Positions 26,280 through 37,700 of a stretch of 64,000 nt of DNA are shown here, piece by piece. The stretch spans positions 14,885,817 to 14,949,816 of the forward strand of contig CM076666.1 in the NCBI GenBank assembly GCA_038496675.1. Direction: 5' to 3'. The notes under the pieces were generated by a model that was not told where the DNA came from, did not search any database, and saw nothing but the letters and a program-made list of their open reading frames with translations. Position numbers and translations under genes: made by a program. Numbering within the stretch: position 1 is the first letter of the stretch; every line of letters begins with the position of its first letter. This DNA is from Rachycentron canadum. Its lineage: Eukaryota; Chordata; Actinopteri; Carangiformes; Rachycentridae.

Positions 26280-26671
26280 ACATTTGTAATTGATTAATGT
26301 TTTAATTGGTCTGCAGAAACTTTACTTAACAAATATGATAATAGATTAATTATTTGAGGAACTTTCTATAGGAACAAATTCAGCTAGTTTTGGCATCTCA
26401 CATCTGCATATTTTTTTTTTGTGACAGAAAACTAAATGTCTTTGGATTTTTGTCTTGTTTTGGGACAAAACAAGACAAAAATCCAAAGACATTTAGAAAA
26501 GACACCGAAATATGTCAATCTTGGCTCTGTAAAATTCTAGTGGGAATTTATCTATTTATTTTTATTCTACTATTTTCCGATATTTTATTGACTGACAAAT
26601 TGATCAATTAACTGAGAAAATAATTAGCAGATAAATCAACAATGAGAATAATAGTTAGCCGCAGCCTTTAA
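26280..26671. mobile_element. Dispersed teleost repeat copy, 'gattaatcgattagttgcagcc' family (copy 1)
   Basis: The ends are rich in degenerate GATTAAT/ATTGATCAATTAAC words. One terminus reads AATAATAGTTAGCCGCAGCC, the edge I know from a very common non-coding teleost repeat. Related text recurs at about 29.76, 43.9, 48.6, 60.4 and 63.0 kb in this window. The core of this copy has been rebuilt into a perfect hairpin (26432-26496). It has no coding capacity and is probably a non-autonomous element. Confidence 0.6.
26432..26496. repeat. Perfect hairpin: 31-bp arms, 3-base loop
   Basis: The left arm 26432-26462 begins CTAAATGTCTTTGG and ends GTCTTGTTTTG. The loop is GGA (26463-26465). The right arm 26466-26496 is its exact reverse complement, base for base. 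Flanking bases do not pair. Such a perfect quasi-palindrome inside an otherwise decayed repeat points to recent origin. Confidence 0.97.
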
Positions 26672-27089
26672 TGCACCTAGTGAACACCTTTATGTGTCGG
26701 GGAGGCATCAGCCACCAACGGGACCATGTTAGAAAATCTCATTAGCTTTGAGGGACACAAAATCTCTTCTTCTTCTCTTCTGTAGCATTGATAAGCAGCA
26801 GAATTCATGGATATGAGCTTAAAGGTTAAGTGCAGTTGCAGCCTTGTGACTGATAATCTGTGGAGGTTAAACAAGAGCTCAGCTGTGGATCTAATTATGA
26901 TATGGTAATGCCAACTGTCACATTAACCTCACTAACATGTAACTGGTTTACTTATTTGATTACAGCATTAAGTCCCACCACATGATCCTACTGCAACATA
27001 CAACACACAATCCTAGGGAAATGGAAATGAACTATTCTAAATTTAAATTTTTTTAAGTATATATGTTTTGTTATCCCTTTGTGCCAGTG

Positions 27090-27400
27090 ACAGTCAGAGC
27101 CAGAGGCATTATGTTTTCAGGTTGTCCATCTGTACGAACCTTACGTATGTCTTTCCCATTCTTGCGATAGAGATATCTCAGTAACACCTTGACTGAACTT
27201 CTTGGTGGTCAAAGGTCAAAGTCGCAGGGAGCTCACGAGCACAGTCCTGACCTTGAAAATGTGACAGCTCAGTAATATCTAAAGGAATTTCATTCACCAG
27301 AAATCGAAGATGATCTAATTAGAATTTGCTGGTCAAAGGTCAGCGGTGACCTCAAAACACATTTTTGGCTGTAAATGAAAAATTCATACACTAATTATTA
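27090..27400. mobile_element. Dispersed teleost repeat copy, 'agaggcattatgttttcaggttgtcc' type
   Basis: It starts CCAGAGGCATTATGTTTTCA and runs through GGTTGTCCATCTGTACG. It contains TGGTCAAAGGTCA twice and ends TTTTTGGCTGTAA then AATTCATACACTAATTA. I recognise this as an abundant teleost interspersed repeat without coding capacity. It is diverged and therefore old. Confidence 0.6.
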
Positions 27401-28823
27401 AAATGACAGTGTCTGCACATTTCGTTAATTGGGTGGTTCACTGTGATGTTTACAAACCTATACCTTATGATTTTATGATAATCATCTTCTTGACTCAGCT
27501 TCCTAATGCTCTCATTTGTTTATACCAGTCAGTTTGCTGATTAAGTCAACCTTGGCCTCAGCTGGTCCCCATCCAATGCCTCAGCCTCATCCCTAAGGTC
27601 CATGATACCCTGATAGTCTCAGCTGGAGACGGACCAAAGCTTGCAACCCTATTACGACACTACCATCTTCCCAGCCCCAATCATGGTTTAATTAAAGTAG
27701 TCAGTCATGGGACAAGAGTCCAAAGAGGACAAGTGAATTAGTAGACATGCCTGGCCCGGGAGGTGGAAGATTTGTATTTTTAATTTGTGTCGGTCATTGA
27801 GCTTCGTCTCTCAGATGCTTCAGTGACAGTAAAATAGGTTATTTACAAAAGAGGAAATGTTTACTTTCAAAATTTACTCTGTGATGGGTTTTATTAATAC
27901 TTGTTTGTTAATACTGACACAACAGATGTTAAAAATAATTTTTAAAAAAAAGCATAAAGCATCTTTTTTCATTTTCCTGTCACTTTAAGAATTATTCTAA
28001 ATGCTGCCTCAAGATATTGTGACCAGAAGCAATGACTCTCTGATGGATAAACTGGCTATACATTGAATGACTTGCAGAAAATGAAAAGGGGCCAAGGGGG
28101 GCATTGTAACACAATGCTGCCATCCTGTAGCTGGCTGATGCTATTTGTAGCATAAGCAATGGCTGGCAGTGAGGGGCTATGTAATGTCCAGATGAGGTAT
28201 TGACTGTAAACAGAGATGACTGGCTGTAATCTTAGAGACACAATGCAATATCAGCAGGGCCAATGAGACCATCAGGAGAATCAGGAACACATTTTACCGT
28301 GCAGGAAAAGGGACATTTGGCCCAACTCTGGATATTCTACATATAATATTATAAAGCAGGATTAAGTCCCACTGGAATCAGCTTAAACATGATGCAACAC
28401 ACAGTATATTCAACTATTTAATCTAAATTTACAAAATGTATAAGGTTAGAAATCTCAGTTATCTCATCACCATCAATTACACTGTAAATTTGATGAAAAA
28501 TGTATGAATAAAATTTGAATTGTAACAGTTCAACTTTCTTGGTTTTGACATTTTAATCTAGGACATCACACCCTACACTCACGCTACTGTTGCATTGGAA
28601 GACTCATCCCACAGTGTCAGATACGTGGCAACACTTGGGAGTAATGACGAGAATTGGCCGAACCAAAATAAATGCTTACCCGACATGAATCCATCCCCTT
28701 CTATGACGTACTACCCAGTAAATTTCTCTCCTTGTTATTTATTTCCTGACATGTGAATGGCCCATCTGGGATTTGCACTTTGTTCAATATCAGTATTACT
28801 TTAAGCCATAAATCTTATGCAAC

Positions 28824-28830
<7 letters not shown>

Positions 28831-28878
<48 letters not shown>
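28831..28878. repeat. (TC)24 microsatellite
   Basis: An uninterrupted 24-unit TC run in intergenic DNA; a homopurine-homopyrimidine tract. It is likely to be length-polymorphic. Confidence 0.97.
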
Positions 28879-28882
<4 letters not shown>

Positions 28883-29341
28883 TAACTGTGTAACTGAAGT
28901 TACACAAGCGTTGTGTAGGGGAAACAGTTGGCATGCCAACTAATCCAACCCAACACAAACCCGGCTGAGAGAGAAAATACACAAAAAAATCAAGGGATGT
29001 CTGTTTCAATTATGGTAACATTTGGATCATTACATAATAATCCACGACCAAACATGCAAAATATCTGAGCTAATGTCCTCTCTAGTTATGTACACAGCCA
29101 GCTTCAGTTTTCTGTGGCCATGAAAAGACTGGTGGTCTCTGACTCAACCATTAGAATGGTTCTAGGAAGTGTCTCTATGATTTTTTTTTTTTGGTCAGAG
29201 ATTTCATAGAAGCCTGGTTTAAAAAGACACAATGAAACACAAAACAGCCAAAAATCTAAAAAGTCTCATGGGAAAGAATCTTGCGGTTTCAGTTTGTCAC
29301 GTAGAGGCAATTTCAGCTAATTTGTAACCTATTCAGTCCTT

Positions 29342-29490
29342 TGATCCAGTGGTTATCAAACTTTTTCACATTAAAGACCGACACAAATTAGACGACAAAT
29401 AAATTATTCCTCTTTTTGTAGAAGACCCCCAGGAACCTCTCAGGAACCCCTGAGGGTGCCTGGACTCCACTTTAATTTAAACCCCTGTCC
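29342..29490. repeat. Possible dispersed repeat, 'agtggttctcaaactttt' type
   Basis: CCAGTGGTTATCAAACTTTT and the downstream CCTGAGGGTGCCTGGACTCC resemble a widespread repeat with 'gtggttctcaaac' at one end and 'gggtccccggacccc' later. The ends are not sharp. Confidence 0.45.
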
Positions 29491-29759
29491 AGTGTCTGGT
29501 GTCAGATGGGATTGACTTCAGGCCCCTGTGACTCTAAAAGGCAAATGAATGAATTAATAATAGTAACTAAATTGAAATAAATGTAGTTGTAACAGATGTC
29601 TTTATATAACTATGTCAGTATGTATACACACGTGTCCAGGAAGCAGATGGGTTTGTGTGATTCTAGTGATGCCATCATGGAGCAAACATAAACTGGGTTG
29701 TTCCTGTAGACACACAGGACTGTGAGCTTCTCTTCAATCGCTGTCCCCAGTGAGTTATT

Positions 29760-29830
29760 AGGGGCTACAACTAATGATTATTTTCATTATCAATTAATTG
29801 GTCCAAGAATTATTAGAAGTCAAAAATTCT
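29760..29830. repeat. Terminal fragment of the 'gattaatcgatt' repeat (copy 2)
   Basis: GGGGCTACAACTAATGATTA followed by TTTTCATTATCAATTAATTG is the terminus of the family also seen at 26.28-26.67 kb, in the opposite orientation. Only the end is recognisable. Confidence 0.55.
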
Positions 29831-30200
29831 CATCATCACAACCAACATCCAATGATGTCAAATTACTTACACAAAAGTACACAAAAATGACCAAAGCACC
29901 TCCAGAGGAGAGCCTGGTCCTGCTGTGTGCCAATGTTAAAAAGGCCTTACACATTACTTTTTTGTACATTTGCATTTGTTCATTTTTACATTCACTTACT
30001 ATTTGTTTATGATTATTATTATCCTTTAGAGCCATATTACTCATTTACTTCCCCTTTCCCAATAATAATTTGTGCGGTGCAATAGTAACAAAGCAATTTC
30101 CCTGCAGGGATCGTTAAAGTTTTACTGATTCTGATTCACAATCTGGTATTAAAAAAAATCCTCATGTTGGAGAAGCGGGAACGATCAGCAATGACAAAAT

Positions 30201-30245
30201 GAGGACAGTGCAGTATCGTTTTTATAGTGATACTGCACCATCCTC
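30201..30245. repeat. Imperfect 17-bp hairpin upstream of hcn1
   Basis: GTGCAGTATC (30208-30217) pairs exactly with GATACTGCAC (30229-30238) across an 11-base loop. After a 2x2 mismatch, GAGGA pairs with TCCTC outside. It is about 1.2 kb before the hcn1 start codon. The stem is short for an animal pre-miRNA. Confidence 0.6.
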
Positions 30246-31192
30246 CTTGGAAAGGTTTGAAAGGCTTATATTGGTGTTAAACTCTAATCACCAAGTCACC
30301 ACTCAACAGTGTCTGTGTTTTTCACCATCCTTCTGCTTTCTCCTTTCACCATAAAAAATGTCCTTCTCCGTCACGCCATTCCTCTGCTATTTCCTCTGTT
30401 TTCTTATTCCAATTCCCAAAATCAGCTCCTTGGATATTTTTTTTATCTTGTTCATGTTTCAAAAACTAATCATATAAAACTTGATTTCTCAAAATAGCTG
30501 AACCGCATGATCCAATTATATATGTCTGACCAAACATTAAGGAGCTGTATTAGAGTAGTCGTTCATCCCAGTTCAAAGAATAAACTGCAAACATAACCAA
30601 ACTAACTTGATTGTGCTTGAAAATGCACAAAGCAGAGCTTATTTCGCATTTACATGCAATGCATATAACAGAGGAGGTTGTTTGAATAAGAGTCAATGCA
30701 AACAAGTGCTTCCAGCCTGCAACTATAGACAGAGCGGTGGAGTCAGTACATTCACACTCTAAATGTTGGATCAATATCTGCAACAACTTAAAAGGCGTGA
30801 TATCCACAAGATGTTCATCTAGTTCTCTCCTATGACCAGATCACACCGGCATTACAATCTGTTGTCTTGTATTATCACTGCCTGGTAGGAGGCAGACCTG
30901 CTGCCAGCCCGACCCACAGGAAGCACACATGCTGTATTAAATGGTTTAAAAAAAAAAAAACAACACAAAATAAACATGTCTTCATTAACTTGAATTGAAT
31001 TCGCTCCACTCCCACAATTTTGGCTCCCTCATGTCATGTGTGGAGCTGATGGGGAGAGAGGAGGCGGAGGGGGGCTATCATGAGCCACATTATGTAAATA
31101 AGGTGCAGGAGCATGTGCCAGTTAAACCGCAGTGCCGTGCGAAGTGAGACTAGGCAGAGGCTTTGGACGGTAGAAGCCGGGGCCGTCGGTAG

Positions 31193-31216
31193 ATGGCGGT
31201 AACCCAAGAAACCTGA
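31193..31216 (+). promoter_or_regulatory. Short upstream open reading frame in the hcn1 leader
   Basis: ATG (31193-31195) opens seven sense codons and closes at TGA (31214-31216), 191 bases before the hcn1 start. If the leader extends this far, the uORF could lower translation of the channel. Its context (GTAGATGG) has a G at -3 and is usable. Confidence 0.4.
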
Positions 31217-31407
31217 TCCACCGGGCTCTCGGGCACTCTGTCTCAGTTTGCAGCACTCGCATTGAAGGCAGAGGAGCTGAACAGTTTGAAGGACATCAAA
31301 AGAAACAGGAGCGCTCACGGCGGGTCCTCTCGAGTTTTGCGCGCAGCCCTCCCGAGCAGGAGCCGGAACGCTTTGTCCCAAAGAAAAACGGGAAAGCTAA
31401 AAACACC

Positions 31408-31763
31408 ATGGAAGACAAATCTAATTCGTTCTCCAGCAACAAGGAGGAGAAGGCGGATGGGAATAATGTTTTTCAGAGGCAAGACTCGATACAGAAAAAT
31501 AACACGGGGAGCCAGAATATGAAGGACCATGGCAACTCAGTGGGCTTCAAGGGGGAGCGGGAAGAGGCCATGGTCGGTTTTGACGATCTGGAGGGGGCGT
31601 CCAGGCAATATGGTTTTATGCAGAGGCAATTTGGGGCCATGATGCAGCCCGGAGTCAATAAGTTCTCCTTGCGTATGTTCGGCAGTCAGAAAGCCGTGGA
31701 GAAAGAGCAAGAGAGGGTTCAAACGGCCGGATACTGGATCATTCATCCATATAGCGATTTTAG
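31408..31763 (+). CDS. hcn1: hcn1 coding exon 1: N terminus and HCN domain
   Basis: The start ATG sits in a strong context (AACACCATGG). The short, polar N terminus (MEDKSNSFSSNKEEK...) lacks the long Gly/Pro runs of mammalian HCN1. HGNSVGFK and YGFMQRQFGAMMQPGVNKF, LRMFGSQKAVEKEQERVQ and WIIHPYSDF follow; these form the HCN domain that packs against the voltage sensor. The donor is AG|GTAAGG, two bases into an Arg codon. Confidence 0.94.
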
Positions 31764-34700
31764 GTAAGGGCTGGAAAAAGACACCTGCTCACCCTCCCTT
31801 CCCCCCCCCCCACCCCTCTTTTTTTTTTTTTTTTTTTTTAAATCCACCCCTCCCGTCACCCTAAGGTCTGCAAGCTATATACACTTTCACACAACGCTGT
31901 CGTCGGCGCACGCACAGCCTGCCCCAAAGCGCATACACTAATCTACCCCAGCATTTAGGCAACCAGGCTTCCGCTGGCTGAGGGCTTCACTGTCAAAATA
32001 TGCTCAGCCAGCGTGTGTGTGTGTGTGTGTGTGTGCGAGCGCGTCTGCGTTTGTGTGTTTCATTGCGGCATTTTTATTATAATAGAGAGGGGCGCGTTAT
32101 GAGGCTACAGAGGTGTATCAGTGAAACGTCCTTGGAAAAAGGATGGTGAATGTCATGATTTGAAAACGCGCACAAACGCAGCGTCTCCGATTGTTCCACA
32201 GCAACAACACAGTGCCAGGTCCCCATTGCGACAATATTCCGCTGGTGTAGGGGCGACAGTACCTGGACACAACGTGACAATGCCATTGCACCATCACAGG
32301 TTGTAAACATTTCTTGGTAGGAGGCGGTGAGACGAAGGGCCTGTGTGAAAAAAAAAAAAAAAAAAAAAGGGAAAAAAATTAAAGAAAAGACGCACAGAAT
32401 GCGGTAAAATATCGCACAGGAAAGCGATTAAAATGGAAATGGCCGTTGTTTTGAATTAATTAGTTAAAACCAATCTTCGAATCTGACCCTGGAGTTGCTG
32501 GTGTCTGAGAGTGATGTTTTTTTGCAGCTGCCCTGCTGAGGAAATGTGATGGAATGTGTTTGTTTGAAAGGAGCTGCAGACGGATCATGCCACCTTCCCT
32601 CCCCCGGCATCCCCTAAACGCTACACCCTCACGATTATTGGCATTATTGGTATTTTTTCATTGGCTTGTCACTCTTGTACCCGAACGAGCTCATTGTGCA
32701 TTGTCTTACAGAGAGATGCTGGAAAGTGAAAACTACATTTTCCGAATGCCCAATAGTCGACGCAGCGGCTGCCCATATTATCAGACATTATAGGAGAAGT
32801 AGAGTCACGAATGAGCCCTGACAACATGAGGCTGCCTCCAACATTTAGAACACACCGCGTTCAAATGGTAAACAAATGAGATCAGGTTCAGACAGGACTG
32901 GTTCTCCACAAGCTGCGTGTTTACAGTTCACCACTTCACCAATTAAGCATCTCATCTGGCCCAGGCCCTGCACCAGTGTCCCCTGGCACAGCTTGATGGT
33001 GACAATCATCCCCGTTTTCCGCTGTAGCCGGTAACGTGCCAGGGCACGTTGTTGCCTCTGCCTTTAACACGGTGCTGTCCATGGTCCTGAACTCAGAGCA
33101 GGCAGCTCTCCTGTTCCTCTCAGCTTTATATCCTCCTGCTGATTTAGAGCTGCTGGAGCCTGCAAACTGAATTTCAGCCCAAGGAATTGGTGCAATAAAA
33201 AGTTGCAATTACTCTTTCACAAGTCTTTATTTATTGCCTGTACCAGTAGAAAGGTAGACTGTGCTGATGTAGTTTAGTATAACAATGCTATGCAACACAA
33301 CATGCATTATAGCTCAAAAGATTGTGTCCACCAGAGATTGTTTTTGTTTCTCTCCTGCACTTCCCATGTAAGAATAAAGCTAACTAGGATATCCTGAACT
33401 CACCCACACAAAGACACAGACATATGCACATGCCCATGTGCGCACACAGATGTACAATGATGGTGGGCAAGGATTAGTAGCACAACACAACAGTCAATGA
33501 GCTTAGCAGTCTCTGAAAACAATTATGTAAGGAGATTGACCCCCTCTAAAAGATGGCCAAAGGGTAAGACCCGAACAATTCAGTGATATGTCTATCTTTT
33601 TCACAATTATTAATTATTGCTTTAATTAATTACGTCCACCAAGGAGGTTATGTTTTTGTTTGTTCATTTGTCAGCAGGATTACACAAAAAAAAAATGCTG
33701 AACTGATTCACATCAAACTTGGAGGGGAGGGGCACTAGCCAGGGAAGAACCCCTTTTATTTTGGGGCAGATCTTGATAATTTACTGATTTATATTTCTTT
33801 GAAGTTTGGTGTATGTTACTGACCCTTGGTGGAGGTCTGCACTCTTTAATTGCCCTTTTAGTCAGTAGTGTTGTGTAATGGACCATGTTGGGAATCTACT
33901 ATATGCTCAACTTTTTTTGTAAGGACAAAGTTTATGGGGGAGTGCTGGAAAAGGCTCCATGTAACGGCCTGTGGTACACATGAACAGGACAGTATGTGTT
34001 TGACCTGCTCATGGAGATCGATTATTATTTCTGCTGTGTTAGATACTAACTAACTCATGTAGGTGAAGGCACTCGAAGGTTGTTTTCTAATAATATTACC
34101 CAAAAAAGCATCTTTTCAAGGGAAAACTTCATCCTTTATCCAGAGTGAAGATGCAAACCTTCTATGCCAGTGAGCATCCTGGCTGCTAAGTGGTGGATTG
34201 TGAGGCTATATCCCAGTGCTTCAATCTAGCTATCATGCTGGTGCATAAATGATGGAAGTGCAAGGGTAGACTTTGCTTGGCAGGTCTCCTTCTACTGTGG
34301 CTTAACAGATAATCTGTTTCTCTACAGTGGGGCTTGACTTAATTTCTATATTTTAGTTTGTTCATTTTTTTTCCTGCAGGAGTGTGTATCACTAGCGGTT
34401 CTTCATTGTTACATAATTATATTAAATGTCTATTGTCCCATATTAATTTGGCAGAACATTGTATGACCCACAGGCAAAAACAAAAAAACACAATATGGTC
34501 TTTTACTGAAAAGTCTTACGTAAGTACAGTCCATGAATGACACCACTATTCACACAAGCTTTATATTGCTTTGTGGGAGTGTTTGAAACTCAATATCCAA
34601 CATATTCTTTGTACACAGTGCCTGCTTAAAGATTAATGGCAGGTTAGTAATATTCATTATTCATGGATTTTTAGAGAGGTCTCATGCAAGGCCTCATACA

Positions 34701-37700
34701 CCTCTGGTTATGCTAAGGAGAGGCCTTTGTCGTAGTCTAAAAGACTCTCAGTGATGTTTTCTTTTAGTGTTTTAAAGAGGGGGTCACTAAAGACAAAACC
34801 AATGGCTTTGTTTTAGCCATTACAAAGTCATATCTGATCATAGCCAAAGTTGTCATTGGTTACAATGAGAATGAACTTTGCAGAAAACTAGCAACAATGC
34901 TACTTTACTATCCCTATAAGAAGTTCTTTGTTTAAAGGTTTAAGGACCAAGAAGAGCTACTTAAGATAATCTTAGCCTTTGCAAATTAAAGCATTGCCCA
35001 CAGGATCTACAAGGAATGAAGAGGGATATTGCTACAGATAGAGTGGTCAACTAACTAAATGCACGTGTTGTTCTTTATCAATTTCATTAACCACATAGAA
35101 ATTAGACTTGAAGTTGACATTTTTCCCACTCACACTTCTGTGACTTCTTGTGGCAGATCATACCCATTACATTGCAGATTGGATTGGATCAGTTAGGGGT
35201 ATACGATCGTGTGGGGTTCCCTCTGATGTGGTCTGGCATTGATTATGATTGGTGAAGGAAACCTATCAGAAGAATATGAGCATGTTTGATTTGTAGCAAG
35301 ATTGTTCTGATGGTGATTCCTCTGCCTCAACTGGAGCTGATTCTCCAATCCAACACAGAGATGGTATCTACAGTATAGATATCAGTATAAATTCATGGTT
35401 TATTTTTTATGGGTTCTTGACCAGCTCTGCCAAAAAATATGTTCAAGGGGGTAAATAAAAGGTCATGTGACCACCTTTGAGATTGGGTAAAGAACTGATT
35501 TGTGTGGCATTTTGCTGTGGTATATAAATATATATATGTGTGTGTGTGTGTGTATGTACGTATGTGCTAATATTTTCTGCAGAACCTTCTGCGTTTGGTA
35601 ATAGTTATAGTAATAGTTATCCACTGATCACATTTCCCACTTTACTCAACGTTTCAGAGTGGGTTTACAAATTGAAGTTGGTCTCAGGATGAAAAACAAA
35701 TGACTAGCAGAATGCAGAGCCGGGATGGGACCTGGGTTTCACAAATGGGTGCTGCAAGCAGATGTGAGTGTGATGCTAGAGCACCAGGTGAATGTGGAGT
35801 AATGTAGGAGTGCTGCAGGAGCTGTGGATGCTGAAGCAGGAGTCAAACAGGAGACTCTGGTGCTGGTGGTGGAGCTGCACTTACAGTTGGGTGCACTGCT
35901 CTCGCTTACTGGTTTAACTGGGGTTGGATGCATCTTGAGAATTGGAGCAATGGAGCAAGAGTCTAATACAATCATGTAGCAGGCACTAGATATCGTGCTT
36001 GAGCTGTGGCAGTGTCACGCTTGTGACCTGTGTTTGCCTTGCAACGAGGCATTCAAACATCAGAACTGCTCTTAATGTTGTTGTTGTTGTTACTGTTAAT
36101 GTTTAAATCTGTGCACAACTACTTCCTAAAGCAGCATGTTGAGATCTGCTGCCTTATAATTTTTAATTCAGGAGGAGAAACATTATGTTTTATTCATTAG
36201 ATAAGTGGGTGTCTTAGAGGTCATGTACAGTATAAATACCACCTACAAAGGTCAAGGGACAAACAGAAATATCTTAGAGATGTGGGCTCTCCGTGGGCTG
36301 TCATTTTCAACCCAAGGCTTTTGATTACATTAATATGAGATATTAAAACAGCATCCATTACCATTACTGGAAACATAGCAATGTAACAAAGTGATATATG
36401 TTGTTATTGTAAATGTGAGTTTTTACATAGTGTTAAATATAAAATGCACGGTGCATTTTAGCATGCATGGTGCATTTTTAGTGAAGGAAAACTAAAATCT
36501 TGTCATTTTAGTCCTCATGCTCATTGTCATTGTTGTACATGTTTGCTGCTATCACACAGACTTGAAGAGGATAAAAAAAAAAAAAAAAAACCCAAAGTGC
36601 ATCATGTTCTCTGCTTCGAAGTCCAACCTAAGGTGTTAAGTCAAGGCTCTGCTTTTGAAGAGTCCACTTCACAGGCCCCAGTTCAATGCCTGCTGGTGTA
36701 AAAATACCTGTGGTGAATATTATGAACCACCTAGAAGACCGCTGTTTAGTTGAAGTGAAGACAATTATCGGACACATGATCCGTGGATATTTATAAAGCC
36801 AAGGCCCCTGCTTAATTTATTCAAACAGATCCATTACTGGGCGGCCAGTATGCCAGACAGGCAGCCTGCCAACCAGCAAACCAGTCCATTTCCATCTTCA
36901 ACAACGGCAATGGATGGGCAGCAAAGCTCAGCAGAGGCAGGCAGTCAGGCATCAGCAGGGATGGCGTCAGTGGAGAGTTTTTAGCATGGAGATAGGATTC
37001 TTGAAAGCATCTATTTTCATTCATGGTTGCTCAGCCTTTACGGAGGCTCATGACACTTGGTGGAAAGAGCTTGGTGCTGATGAGTCACTTCTGGTTCTGT
37101 CCAGACAAACAGGTCGAGACTAAAATATGATCGTGAAAGTAGTAAAACTTTGTACAGACTTTCATCTTCCCAAAATAATGTTTCCAAATGATAAATCCTA
37201 CTGGACTGTAATAATTTTAGTGATCTGTGTCTTTTCATCTAGTGGCATCATTAGGTCACACTTTGACTTTGTTTCTAAAAGCTGCTGCAGGTATTATTTA
37301 TTTACTTTTAATGGATAACTCAGGATAGGATATTCTCTGGCAATGTGGCAAGTTCATGGGTAAATTTCATTTTCATCATTTCTTTCAAACTCAGTTTTGC
37401 TGAGGTGATAGAGTACAATTTAAGTTGATTCTAATGGTTTCTGAAAAAATTCTTCCCCCTTTATTAACGATTTTACTTTCTAATGAACTGTTGACAACAG
37501 GTTTTCTTACTTGCATTGCTGATTAGTGTGTGTTGTTCCGCAGGTTCTACTGGGACTTGATAATGCTCATCATGATGATGGGGAATCTAATCATCATTCC
37601 TGTGGGAATAACCTTCTTCTCAGAGCAGACTACCACCACCTGGCTGGTCTTCAACGTGGCCTCGGACACCATCTTCCTGGTGGACCTGGTCATGAACTTC

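Larger units (their letters stand above)
4866..31100. other. Intergenic region without a recognisable gene
   Basis: About 26 kb between the polyadenylation site of the HERC1-type gene and the CpG-rich start of hcn1. All open frames are short, lack recognisable domains and are not joined by plausible splice sites. The region holds microsatellites, decayed dispersed repeats and inverted repeats, listed separately. Stretches 4.9-7.8, 8.0-10.1, 11.3-15.8, 15.9-19.2, 20.2-26.2 and 27.4-28.8 kb otherwise show nothing I can name. They may hold enhancers, which cannot be judged without alignment. Confidence 0.65.
31110..32290. promoter_or_regulatory. CpG-rich island spanning the hcn1 5' end
   Basis: CpG dinucleotides are frequent here (for example GGCCGTCGG, TTTTGCGCGCAG, GTCGTCGGCGCACG, AACGCGCACAAACGCAGCG) and sparse in the flanks. 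The island covers the presumed hcn1 promoter and 5' UTR, coding exon 1 and the start of intron 1. No strict TATA box is evident; TATGTAAATAAGG near 31091-31103 is the closest. The transcription start is not determinable from sequence alone. Confidence 0.65.
31764..37543 (+). other. hcn1 intron 1 (5.8 kb)
   Basis: A GT-AG intron in phase 2. It begins inside the CpG-rich island. It contains a C/T tract, GT and A tracts, a candidate REST site with a nearby dyad (33033-33091), an old dispersed repeat (33625-33860) and a small palindrome (36440-36460). Stretches 33.9-35.5 and 35.6-36.4 kb show nothing I can name. Confidence 0.85.

Noticed and set aside
31034..31381. A 115-residue antisense frame over the hcn1 leader
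   Set aside because: Open frames are expected in GC-rich leaders; there are no splice signals or recognisable domain.
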